Shown here in pieces: positions 27,525 to 35,526 of a DNA stretch of 64,000 nt. Position numbers and translations under genes: made by a program. The notes below the pieces were generated by a model. The model was not told the origin of the DNA and made no database searches. It was given only the letters and a program-made list of their open reading frames with translations. The DNA is taken from assembly GCA_964493785.1 (NCBI GenBank), contig CAZBPM010000022.1, forward strand, positions 19,189 to 83,188, given 5' to 3'. Each line of letters starts with the position of its first letter. The stretch's first letter is position 1. The stretch is from Hyphomicrobium_A sp964493785 (GTDB taxonomy: Bacteria > Pseudomonadota > Alphaproteobacteria > Rhizobiales > Hyphomicrobiaceae).

Positions 27525-27610
27525 TGTTGGCGATCTTCTGTCTGAGCGCGACTGCGTTCGCGATGCTGCCGTTCGGAGTATTGGCGTTTAGTTTTCAACC
27601 CACCAACTGA
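27521..27610 (+). CDS. 29-residue hydrophobic small protein, candidate
   Basis: A second ATGA overlap: the frame starts in the stop codon region of the previous gene and encodes MMLAIFCLSATAFAMLPFGV followed by nine residues (LAFSFQPTN). It is one hydrophobic helix with little else. The start-stop overlap is the main support; small size makes chance likely. Confidence 0.3.
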   Translation: MMLAIFCLSATAFAMLPFGVLAFSFQPTN

Positions 27611-27628
27611 GGAGATCACCAGCCAGCC

Positions 27629-27934
27629 ATGCCGAAACTCGTCGAGCTGTTCGCGTTCGATGTTCCAGAAGCGTCTACGCCAGAGCGTTCGCCTTCGAAG
27701 GCGGTCCCCTGTCCGTACTGTTCTAAGTTCCACGTCGTCGCAAGAGATGCACGCTTTGTCCGTCTTACTTGCGATGCAAAGCGCCCCGACTTCGCTGAAT
27801 TGATCGATGTCGGGCCGCACGTCGCAAGCTCCTCCCCGAGTTCAAGTCAGGTAGGACGATCTCGCAAAAGTCCGACTGGTGGCTATTGCAGCCCATCGAG
27901 TTGTGGCGCGAGGTCAACGACATCTCGGACGTAG
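27629..27934 (+). CDS. Unrecognised protein with CPYC motif, possibly frameshifted
   Basis: The 101-codon frame starts MPKLVELFAFDVPE and has a zinc-ribbon-like CPYC followed by a single Cys (LTCDAKRP). From about codon 63 the sequence becomes serine-rich and unlike a protein. In another plus frame, starting just after 27798 and ending at a TAA at 28009-28011, the translation reads LLPEFKSGRTISQKSDWWLL and onwards to ELWREVNDISDVV, which is protein-like but has no start codon. A frameshift near 27800-27830 would join the two into about 126 residues. GAGGAG lies 14 bases before the start, a long spacing. Confidence 0.45.
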   Translation: MPKLVELFAFDVPEASTPERSPSKAVPCPYCSKFHVVARDARFVRLTCDAKRPDFAELIDVGPHVASSSPSSSQVGRSRKSPTGGYCSPSSCGARSTTSRT

Positions 27935-28052
27935 TTGCCGGACACTTGCACGCAACCGACATCTGGTGCGCAGCCCAACGGCCTACAGGTGCCAACAGCG
28001 CTTTAGGCTAAGGCCCGTGCCAGGTAGAACCCATCGCATCAGTCAAATCCGA

Positions 28053-28235
28053 GTGCACTTTGCGAACAGGTCGCTGCGGTTGGGAGAGTGGTCTGCTCTC
28101 CTTCGCAGGCCTGTTCGCGATGTGTGGCAGGATCTCAAAAGCGGTAAGCCCGTAAGCGAAGTGTTGGCCCCAGCACGTAACAGACCGCGTGACGCGAAGA
28201 AGTTTGAGAAGAGGCTTCGTCGGCTCGGACTATGA
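28053..28235 (+). CDS. Short basic protein, weak candidate
   Basis: Sixty residues start from a GTG: VHFANRSLRLGEWSALLRRP, then RDVWQDLKSGKPVSEV and a very basic tail. The frame stays open to 27879, but the upstream part overlaps the better candidate frame of the previous entry. There is no clear ribosome binding site. The composition could be a small nucleic-acid-binding protein or a shadow. Confidence 0.3.
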   Translation: MHFANRSLRLGEWSALLRRPVRDVWQDLKSGKPVSEVLAPARNRPRDAKKFEKRLRRLGL

Positions 28236-28390
28236 CATTTAAGCGTGATTGTTGCGGACCATTCACGCTGAAATGTACGTGGCGAGAATGCAGCGTGTCT
28301 GATGAAAGCGTCGTGCGACCTTGATTGATGGACACCGAGCGTTGACGCAATTCGCGAAGCAGCGCTGTCTTCTCTGAAGAAGAAATATTC

Positions 28391-28870
28391 ATGGAAGACA
28401 GGGCTATGTACAATTCTGCTGAGATGCAAAGCTACGATGGGAAGTTGGGGTATGTCCTGTTGATTGGATACCCCGGCTCAACCTGCGATCCAGTGTGCGT
28501 TGAGTGGGCACCTAGAGGCCGCGACGGCGTAGACAAGTTGCTCGCGAACATCAGGAAGTCACGACCCGGCGTCCAGACGTTGCACTTCTTCTGTGGCACC
28601 CCGAGCGATCTCACTGAGTTGCGCAGAGGACTGCGGGGCGCATGGACGGGCGTTGGACCGTGGTTTGAGCAGACCGGTCCAATGGAGTGGTATCTTGCGG
28701 AACTTCATCGACAAGCGTGTGAGGAGATCGCGCGGCTCGATGAAGAGGACCGTGAGTATGAGGTCCAATTAATTGCTGACAGCTGTACGGCGAATTTGGA
28801 GCCGTCGCCGAAGAGCCTGAAGGCCTATCAACGAAATCTGAATCAGAAGCGTAAGAATATGCCCCTGTAA
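28391..28870 (+). CDS. Unrecognised cytoplasmic protein
   Basis: This 159-residue soluble protein has YVLLIGYPGSTCDPVCVEWA near the start, then TLHFFCGTPSDLTELRRGLR, a WF pair (GVGPWFEQ) and a helical C-terminal part ending basic. The order Y-x-LLIG, a helix, LHFFCG, and R...WF loosely recalls GIY-YIG/T5orf172 domains, but the defining second YIG and catalytic Arg/Glu are not clear, so I do not assign it. A hairpin terminator follows directly, indicating the end of a transcript. Confidence 0.7.
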   Translation: MEDRAMYNSAEMQSYDGKLGYVLLIGYPGSTCDPVCVEWAPRGRDGVDKLLANIRKSRPGVQTLHFFCGTPSDLTELRRGLRGAWTGVGPWFEQTGPMEWYLAELHRQACEEIARLDEEDREYEVQLIADSCTANLEPSPKSLKAYQRNLNQKRKNMPL

Positions 28871-28876
28871 GCAAGC

Positions 28877-28910
28877 GAGCCCCACAGACCCTGGCAGGTC
28901 GGTGAGGCTC
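28877..28910 (+). terminator. Probable terminator before the membrane/HTH gene
   Basis: Nested stems GAGCC/GGCTC and GACC/GGTC with a short loop begin 7 bases after the preceding stop codon. The trailing T tract is short (TTGAT), so the call is moderate. Confidence 0.5.
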
Positions 28911-28944
28911 TTGATCCCAGCCCTAGTCTAGAGGACTGAAACCC

Positions 28945-30180
28945 ATGTCTAAAGAGAGCACCACTGCGTCTTGTTGTACATCGCTTTATTCTGAGCCGAG
29001 CAGCTTCAATCCCTTAGCTGCCGCGACTTCATTTCCGAATTTCACTACTCACCTCGCAAAACTCGCCGCTGCTTCGCTCGTGACTGCTTCGGCTGGTCTT
29101 GGCGCCTGCTATGCGTGGGGTGTCGGTATCGAGCACGGCGCCGTTCTCGGCATACTATTCGTGCTGTTCGCGGTCGGGCTTGAGGTCGCAAAGCCTCTGT
29201 CCGTTATCGCTGCGTTCAGAGCGTTTGGCTCGTGGCAGTTAGTGCGCGGCGCGGGCCTAGCGGTCCTGGCTGTTGTCGCCATCGCCTACAGTCTGACAGC
29301 CGAGCTGACGTTGATGGCCGGCACGCGTGGCGATCTGGTTGCCGAGCGACAAAACACCATCACGACTGCCGCGACCACGGAAGCCGACGCGGTGCGGGCA
29401 CGCGAGCGCTACGACACGGCCAAGATTGAGTTGGCCACTCTAGCGCCAACACGTCCCGCTGCTGAAGTGGAAGCCGAGATTGCAGGGCTGCTGCTGACCC
29501 CAGGCGCGGACGGCTGCACGGCCATCAACGGGAAGATCACTCGCGAAGTGTGCCCCAAGGTCGCTTCGTTGAGGATCGAGAAGGCGAGGGCCGATCGCAG
29601 AGCCGAGCTTGAAGCGATCTTGGCGGCGCCCCTACCAGCGATCGCAGTCACGCCAAATGTGCATCCTCAATCGAGCGGCAAGAGCGTTCGCGATGCTGAC
29701 CCCGGCGCAAGTGCTCTTGCAACTTATCTGGCTGCAATGGGGCTAGTGCTCCCGGTCAAGGTGCTGACCGACTGGCTCGCACTGGTGCCTGTCATCGCCC
29801 TTGAGCTAGGGAGCGCTTTGGCCGGAGTTCTCGTCCAGGCAGTGTCTTGGCCCACCCAACGCGTCGCGAGCCAAATTCGGCGCTCTGAAGAGGTTTACGA
29901 GCCCATCCAGCCGGGAGCCGCCGCGCCGGTGGGCCATGTGGGCCACCCCAAGCAGATCGCGGCTTCCGACGATGTGGGCCGGGAAGCCGAAAGAGTTAAG
30001 CAGGCCATCCTTGGTCAGCTCAAAGAACGCGGTGAGGTAGAGGCAAGTCAGCGCGGTCTCGCCGCTCTCATTGGAACCAGTCGCCCAACCGTTCGCCGCG
30101 CCATCAGTGCCCTGATGATCGCAGGCATGGTCGTAGCCGAAGCCACTCGCAACGGCACCGTCCTTCGCCCTGTGACGTAA
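28945..30180 (+). CDS. Membrane protein with C-terminal winged helix, function unknown
   Basis: This 411-residue protein combines two parts rarely joined. Residues about 38-125 hold three hydrophobic segments; a charged helical stretch follows (about 130-235, DAVRARERYDTAKIEL, with three cysteines near the middle); another pair of spans lies at about 255-295. The last 65 residues form a helix-turn-helix or winged-helix unit (QAILGQLKERGEVEASQRGL then AALIGTSRPTVRRAISALMI). A membrane-anchored DNA-binding protein could sense the envelope or tether element DNA to the membrane. GAGGA precedes the start. No database family could be named by eye. Confidence 0.8.
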   Translation: MSKESTTASCCTSLYSEPSSFNPLAAATSFPNFTTHLAKLAAASLVTASAGLGACYAWGVGIEHGAVLGILFVLFAVGLEVAKPLSVIAAFRAFGSWQLVRGAGLAVLAVVAIAYSLTAELTLMAGTRGDLVAERQNTITTAATTEADAVRARERYDTAKIELATLAPTRPAAEVEAEIAGLLLTPGADGCTAINGKITREVCPKVASLRIEKARADRRAELEAILAAPLPAIAVTPNVHPQSSGKSVRDADPGASALATYLAAMGLVLPVKVLTDWLALVPVIALELGSALAGVLVQAVSWPTQRVASQIRRSEEVYEPIQPGAAAPVGHVGHPKQIAASDDVGREAERVKQAILGQLKERGEVEASQRGLAALIGTSRPTVRRAISALMIAGMVVAEATRNGTVLRPVT

Positions 30181-30191
30181 AGGGAGGATCG

Positions 30192-30264
30192 CATCTCCAA
30201 CAGTCTGCGGAACATCGCGCGTCTCGGTGAGTTCCGCAGACAACTCGAATGACGATTGGAGATG
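30192..30264 (+). promoter_or_regulatory. Nested hairpin covering the ribosome binding site of the next gene
   Basis: The outer arms are CATCTCCAA (30192-30200) and TTGGAGATG (30256-30264); the inner arms are GTCTGCGGAAC (30203-30213) and GTTCCGCAGAC (30231-30241). All arms are perfect. The outer 3' arm contains the GGAG of the ATG at 30268, so the folded RNA would hide the start. There is no T tract after it, so it is not a normal terminator. Confidence 0.6.
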
Positions 30265-30267
30265 AGC

Positions 30268-30600
30268 ATGACGCGAGCAAATATCATCGCTGCCAGCATC
30301 GCAGCACTCTTCGCTGCAACGGGTTCAGCGCTGGCGGCACCAATCACAGCAGCCCCGCATGAAGCGACCTCTCAGGCTCAGAGTGTGGATTACCGCCGTT
30401 GCTGGATTGAAGACGGTGAGCGTGTCTGTCGTTACGTGTCAGAAGCGTATGACGACGACTATGAAGACGACTACGACGACTACGGCTATGGCCCCGGCAT
30501 CGTTCTAGGTTTTGGCGGCACCGGTGGCGGCCACGGTCACTTCCACGGCGGTGGGCATGGTGGACACGGCCATCGCGGTCACGGAGGCCACGGGCACTAG
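30268..30600 (+). CDS. Small secreted His/Gly-rich protein
   Basis: This 110-residue protein (ATG at 30268; two earlier in-frame starts exist) has a signal peptide (MTRANIIAASIAALFAATGS, cleaved after ALA), a short domain with two cysteines (RRCWIEDGERVCRYV), an acidic/tyrosine run (DDDYEDDYDDYGYG) and a C-terminal tail with about eleven histidines among glycines. Acidic and His-rich tails suggest metal binding in the periplasm, as in Ni/Zn/Cu storage proteins, but this is inferred from composition. The upstream hairpin suggests translational control. Confidence 0.75.
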   Translation: MTRANIIAASIAALFAATGSALAAPITAAPHEATSQAQSVDYRRCWIEDGERVCRYVSEAYDDDYEDDYDDYGYGPGIVLGFGGTGGGHGHFHGGGHGGHGHRGHGGHGH

Positions 30601-30629
30601 ACCTAAGCTCACTGCAACACAACGTCGGG

Positions 30630-30656
30630 GGCCTCGGAGCGTGCAGCTTCGGGGCC
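30630..30656 (+). terminator. Terminator between converging genes
   Basis: An 11-bp stem GGCCTCGGAGC/GCTTCGGGGCC with two wobble pairs and a five-base loop is followed by GTTCTTTG. It lies 30 bases after the His-rich gene. Confidence 0.6.
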
Positions 30657-30683
30657 GTTCTTTGAGCTTCCCCCCTCACCCGC

Positions 30684-31124
30684 CTAGCGCTTGCACCTGA
30701 ACTTCGAATACTCGACCTTTGTCCCGTCTATGTAGGTCCAGATCACGTCGCCAGCCTTGAAATCAATGGTGATGGAATGCGGCGTGCCGAAGCGGATCGC
30801 CGTAGCGCTAAGATGTTCCGAAGTACCTTCGAAAAAAAGGACGCGGTCCGAGCCCTTGTTGCGGAAGCGGTAATTGACCTCCTGCTGGCTGCCAATCGTC
30901 TCCGCGGCACGGAAGTCCATCTCGACTTTCTCTTTGTCGATGATGATCTGGTTGACGTCAGCCGCATAGTTCCCGCCATGCGATCCTTCAGTGAAAGAGC
31001 AAACCAACGTGATCTGCTCCGCTCGCGCTGATGCGGGGAGGCTCAACAAAGCAGCGCCCGCGAGCGCAGCTCTCATGCCGTGGCATATTGAATTGCCGCC
31101 AGCGTACCGATCCAGGCGCTCCAT
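30684..31124 (-). CDS. Exported protein of unknown function
   Basis: The frame of 146 codons has a signal peptide. The better signal starts at the internal Met at 31076 (MRAALAGAALLSLPASARA), while the first ATG at 31124 has GGAG ten bases upstream; I keep the longer form. The mature part has two cysteines (LVCSFTEG and FRCKR), beta-rich composition and an ITIDFKAGDVIWTYIDG stretch. This looks like a small periplasmic beta-sandwich common in alphaproteobacteria, family not named. It lies just downstream of the broken pentapeptide-repeat gene on the same strand. Confidence 0.7.
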   Translation of the reverse strand: MERLDRYAGGNSICHGMRAALAGAALLSLPASARAEQITLVCSFTEGSHGGNYAADVNQIIIDKEKVEMDFRAAETIGSQQEVNYRFRNKGSDRVLFFEGTSEHLSATAIRFGTPHSITIDFKAGDVIWTYIDGTKVEYSKFRCKR

Positions 31125-31145
31125 GAAAATCTTTCTCCGCGGTGA

Positions 31146-32930
31146 CTATCGCATTTGAAGCCGCCGTCTGATCGCGGCACCAATGAAGAATATGAACACC
31201 AGCGTAAGTATGATCTGCGAGGCCTGTAGAGCCATCGCCATCAAACTGCGTGTGCCAGAGGTCGCAGGGGCGCCGAGGCAATCGTTTATCCGCCGCGCCT
31301 GCAGTTCGCTTTCGGGTGCCACGATCAGGGCATTCTTCACTGACAGTTCTACAGCAGCGGCAAGAGGGTTACCCCCGTCAGCGCACGAATAACCAGCGCT
31401 GAAGGCGACCCCCTGTTGGTCACTCGGAAAGGACGGAAGCCGATTGTTGGCCGCGAGGTGCAGTATCGGAAAAACAAGCAGCGTGAATAGTGCGAGCCAC
31501 AGTGTTGGTCTGAGCCAGCTCTTGCCGTAGTTGCACACAAGCCCATAAATCGTGCTCGCGAAACCTCCCTCGGCTTTCAGTTCCCGCACAAGGAGGTCGA
31601 ACTCAGTCCTCTTATCATCCGTGCGGCCTGCGATGCGGCGCAACGCTGCGATCCTTGGCACGCTGGATCTCTTGGTGTCTTGCAGCCTTTCGGGGAAATG
31701 AGCATCAACGAGTTCGGGAGCATGAGTGAACGTAGCCTGCCGGAAGTCCGGGTAGTCCTTAAACCCAGCCTGGGCGAGAACCACGTCTTGACGAAACTGA
31801 GCCTTCGCAAACGAGACTGGCCCGGCGAACAGGCAATCGCCCAGGTCGAGTTTGTCCTCGAAGCGTGCGTGAGTGAAATCGCCGGCAACTTGCGGAAGGA
31901 ACTGCGCTTGGTTGAACGAGGTGCACCCAATAAATAGCGCTCGATGGAAGATGACTTTCGGGCGTTCCTTGCCAAGACCAATGCTTGGCCGGAAATATGC
32001 CCCGTCAAAGGACACCTCACGACGAAAGTTGCGATCTCCGAACTTCGCGTACTCGAACGTTGCTACGTGTCCTTCTTCGTCTGCATGAAAGGTGCACCTT
32101 TCGAAAGAGACGAACATGTCCGCCTCGGCGTGCAACAGCGAAGCCTCTTCGTCGTCCCCATCCTGATCAGGCCCTTTTTGAAGCAGGTCGAAGCGCGCGC
32201 GATTGAAGGTTGCGCCCTGTGAGAATACGGCCTCTGTGAAGTCGGCGCTCCCGCAGAACCTCGTCTCGTTGAAGTGGGACTGACTGTTGAAGCGAGCCGA
32301 GAGGAACCGCGCGTGTGACAGCGGATAACGGAACACTGCTTGTTCGAAGTCGACAACACTGTCGAAGCGAGCGTGTGAGAAGTTGCCCGAACCGTTGAAG
32401 GTTGCCTCTTTGAAATTTGCTAAGCTGGTGAAGACGGCTCGTTCAAACGTGGCGGAAGCGTAAAATCGTCAACCTTGAAATCTAGCCCTTTCGGCGAAGT
32501 GCGCACCTTGGAAGCTGGCCAAGTACAGGGCGGTCGTCCCGACGAAGAATGCTGAGCCATGGAACCTGGCGTTAGCAAACTCAGCCTTGCTTCCTCGCAC
32601 ACGATCATTTGCTACATTCTCAAAGCGAACCCGCTTCCGGAAGGTCGCCCCTTCGAAACTGAAGCCGCGGGTAAAGCGGACGTCCTTCACTATGACGTCC
32701 TCGGTGAACGTGACCCCGCTGTAGTCGGCAAATTCTGAAATCGTCGCATCAGTCAGCGCCAAGCCATCGATTATGCGTGGCGCTGGGGGGGGCGGGGGCG
32801 GTGATGGCGGACCCGGTGGCAGTTGGTCAAGGACCAGCACCGGTGTTTCCAATAGCTCGTCCTCAAGATCGGCTTCGATAAAAGCCGCACGCGCGAAACC
32901 ATCGACCACAACACAAATCCCCCCGGACAA
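31146..32930 (-). pseudogene. Pentapeptide-repeat membrane protein interrupted by in-frame TGA
   Basis: Two minus-strand frames (32930-32469 and 32336-31146) lie in the same register. The DNA between them also reads as pentapeptide repeats (ATFER, AVFTS, LANFK, EATFN, HARFD), so the only break is a TGA at 32469-32471. Together they would encode about 595 residues: a proline-rich N-terminus (PPGPPSPPPPPPAP), roughly 200 residues of A-x-F-x-x repeats forming a right-handed beta-helix, then two C-terminal membrane spans around WLALFTLLVFPILHL and IILTLVFIFFIGAAI. It is probably a nonsense mutant. A downstream restart at 32336 would still give a 396-residue protein with both spans. The role is unknown. 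Confidence 0.75.
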
Positions 32931-33522
32931 TAAAAAGGGATCTAGCCATTCACCGCGCGTGTGTGTCCAATCACATTCTTGGGGCTAATGGAGGCAGCAA
33001 ACCTTCCGTTGCGAACGGTACCTTCGGGTCGGCAGCAATGGGCGCGCAAACCATTCGGCAAGGGCCTATACCGCGCACTTGATCGATCCAGCGTCTAGGC
33101 GTCACCACCGAAGGCAGTTCGATCTTAGGCCGTGCCGGTGGGCCATCGCTCTCACGCGGCTTGCAGCATGCGCGCGGTTACGCGAAACAGAAGGCTGGAC
33201 CAGAGATGTCGATGTTTGGACGTTGAGTGTGCCGACCGTCAATCTCATCGACGAGCTTGGCCACCTAGCGTTCTCAGATGCTGCCAAGCTTGCTTCGAAA
33301 GGAGAGCTGACGCCCGGTGCCTTCCGACGCGCACGAGCGATGTCCCGTTTCAGAATGTTCCTGTAGTGCAGCAGGGCATCAACGGGTTTCAGCAGGAGGT
33401 TGGCAGCGTATGGACTGGCCTCAGTAGCCGCCAAACGAACATCCACAGTTCTTTTGGCCTAACATCTCGACGAACGTCATCAAATATCGCCCCTTCCTAT
33501 TTTCCCCGACTAGGGAGGGGCA
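32931..33522. other. Gap of about 590 bases, no secure gene
   Basis: The plus frame 33079-33366 ends in a fairly protein-like stretch (VPTVNLIDELGHLAFSDAAK) and the minus frame 33102-33446 overlaps it, so I cannot decide that either is real. No repeats or terminators were seen. It may hold a remnant of a lost gene and the promoter of the HIRAN gene. Confidence 0.35.
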
Positions 33523-33993
33523 ATGACTTTTCTAACACTCGGCATTGCGGTCGTAGTTCTGTACGCGATCATTCGCGGTCTTGGCGCTAGGCTCGCCGCA
33601 GCAACCGTCGCTTCACAGGCATTGGATTTCACCGAGTTGCCGTTTGTAGATGGTCGCTACACTCTTCACATCGCTGGCGAACAATACGACGGGAGACAGT
33701 CGGCGATCTGGCGGTTGCGGTTGGGTCAGCAGCTGCTTTTGCGCCGCGAGCCGTGGAACAAGTACGATGACAGGGCCGTGGCAGTTAGCACTCTGTCCGG
33801 CGATGTCATTGGCTACATTCCGCGCAAGAACGTCGGTTGGGTCTCCCGGCTTTTAGACGACGGCGAGCAGTTGCAGGCGTCCGTGGCTCACCTGTTCGAC
33901 GACGACGGCGACAGTATAGTGGACGTGCAAATCCATATCGATGGCGTTCCGCCAATTGATGGGAGGAAGCGCAAACGGCGCAGGGCGGCTTAG
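33523..33993 (+). CDS. HIRAN-domain protein with N-terminal membrane anchor
   Basis: This 156-residue protein has one hydrophobic segment at about 3-20 (FLTLGIAVVVLYAIIRGLGA), a linker, then a HIRAN domain: LRREPWNKYDDRAVAVST, GDVIGYIPRKN and a closing VGWVSRLLDDG. HIRAN domains bind single-stranded or stalled DNA ends, usually fused to helicases; alone and membrane-anchored is less common. GGGAGGGG precedes the start. The tail is strongly basic (GRKRKRRRAA). The gene after it starts 31 bases later on the same strand, so the two may work together. Confidence 0.85.
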   Translation: MTFLTLGIAVVVLYAIIRGLGARLAAATVASQALDFTELPFVDGRYTLHIAGEQYDGRQSAIWRLRLGQQLLLRREPWNKYDDRAVAVSTLSGDVIGYIPRKNVGWVSRLLDDGEQLQASVAHLFDDDGDSIVDVQIHIDGVPPIDGRKRKRRRAA

Positions 33994-34024
33994 ATGCTCA
34001 AGCGCTGAAAAAAATGGGGGATTG

Positions 34025-34789
34025 ATGTCGATCACGCAGCCATATTTCCGAACCTGTCGGCAGTTTACTGATGGACATTACGCCCACGGTGGGAAAGGTC
34101 GTTACATCAACGATGAGCGGTTCGCGCAGGATGGTGAGCACTATGTGCGCGCCCTGACCCTCATACAAAAAGACTTGCTAGAACTCTTTGACTTCATCGA
34201 GCCAGACGACGCCAACGGTCAGGCGTTTTCATTTCGAACGCATGCTCTGCACATGCGAGCGGCCATCGAAGTCGAGGCCAACTGCAAAGCGATCCTAACA
34301 GAGAACGGATATGTGAAGACGGACAGGCACGGGGACGTTATCGATCCGAAGTTCTGGAATATGGGCGACTACAAGAAGCTTGAGAGAACTCATCGTCTGT
34401 CCTTCTATGAAATTCAGTTGCCTCTTTGGAAGGGCGTGCAGGCCACGCGGAAGCCGTTCGCGCAATGGGCTACGGGCGGCACCTTGCCTTGGTGGGTGGC
34501 CTACAATGCTGCCAAGCATGATCGCCATGAGAAGTTCAAAGAAGCAAATTTCACAAACCTGCTCGACGCGATCTGTGGCTTGGTTGCGATCCTCTCCGCG
34601 CAGTTCCACGCTCACGATTTTGTGCCGGGTGTGAACTTGCTCGGATGGGGAAGCACCGGCCCGGCCGAGTTTGAGACCGCAATTGGCGACTACTTCCTTG
34701 TAAAATTCCCTGATTGGCCAGCCGATGAGCAGTACGACTTTCATTGGGACCCTGCGCACCCGGGCACTTTTCAGCAGCTCACCTTCTGA
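34025..34789 (+). CDS. Unrecognised protein with HEPN-like helical core
   Basis: This 254-residue protein starts at the ATG at 34025, behind GGGGGATT; the frame is open to 33941 but that part overlaps the HIRAN gene. It is soluble and helical. A segment WVAYNAAKHDRHEKFKEANF followed by a hydrophobic helix resembles the helical C-terminal part of several HEPN-like protein families, in which an Asn/Lys/His cluster sits in this position, but the RNase R-x4-H motif is not clear. It is the partner of the HIRAN gene. No experimental role is known to me. Confidence 0.75.
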   Translation: MSITQPYFRTCRQFTDGHYAHGGKGRYINDERFAQDGEHYVRALTLIQKDLLELFDFIEPDDANGQAFSFRTHALHMRAAIEVEANCKAILTENGYVKTDRHGDVIDPKFWNMGDYKKLERTHRLSFYEIQLPLWKGVQATRKPFAQWATGGTLPWWVAYNAAKHDRHEKFKEANFTNLLDAICGLVAILSAQFHAHDFVPGVNLLGWGSTGPAEFETAIGDYFLVKFPDWPADEQYDFHWDPAHPGTFQQLTF

Positions 34790-34810
34790 CTTTGTGCGTT
34801 AGCCGAGGTA

Positions 34811-35472
34811 CTAAGAGGTTCGCTGTAAATTTTCCTTGTCCGCGCCGCGTTGAACGATCCGCATCATGTCGGCCGGGAATGAGCGCGCCAAGGCAAAGGC
34901 TTCGTTAGCCGTCCCCTTCAACCACGTGTCGCATTGCTCTTCCGTAGATAGCAGCACCGGCATGCGCTCGTGATTAGTGCTGGCTGTCAGCTCGTTCGGC
35001 TCGGTCGTCATAAACGCGAACACTTCCAGATCAACGTTCGGGCCATCCTTCTTCACCGGGCCGCGATAGCGTCGCCAGATACCAGGGAATGCGAACAGCG
35101 GACGGTCCTCGTCACCGTTCAACGCGAACCAGTGCCACGTGGCCGGTTTCTCGCCCTTCGTTCGCAGTAGGACGACGCGGGCACTAGGCAACGGCGCTGC
35201 TCAAACGATGACTTCCAAAACGGGCTGGTCAGGATCTTGTCATCGCGCACGTTGCCCACACGACGCGGTGCCTTCCCCTGTTGAAGCAGAACGAAGCCCC
35301 AGGTTGCGTTGACTAGCTCCCGTTCGCCATCAGCAGCGGTGCGGATGATTGGCGCTTGGTAGCCGGGGAAGATCGCGTTCTGTGGTTCGAAGGCAGCCGC
35401 GCGGTTGTGCTGAACGCGGAAGAGGCGTCGCACGGCTTCAGGGGTTCGGGTCATCGAATAAAGATTACACAT
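34811..35472 (-). pseudogene. SRAP (YedK/HMCES-type) gene broken by a frameshift
   Basis: The N-terminal frame (35472-35119) begins MCNLYSMTRTPEAVRRLF with the catalytic Cys2. It continues through RRCLVPASSYCE, then turns to nonsense (RRARNRPRG). Another frame, visible to 34811, takes up the family sequence at GEKPATWHWFALNGDEDRPL and carries the active-site His in TNHERMPVLL. The switch falls at about 35155-35163, where one inserted or two deleted bases would restore a protein of about 220 residues. SRAP proteins cross-link to abasic sites in single-stranded DNA. The copy should be inactive unless recoded, or the sequence may hold an error. Confidence 0.85.
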
Positions 35473-35526
35473 GGGGAACAGGATGCCAGACGATCATGGC
35501 ACGGGCTACAGATCGTCAACTGTCGA

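Noticed and set aside
33079..33446. Two overlapping frames on opposite strands
   Set aside because: Each is partly protein-like but they contradict each other and neither has a clear start, so no gene is called.
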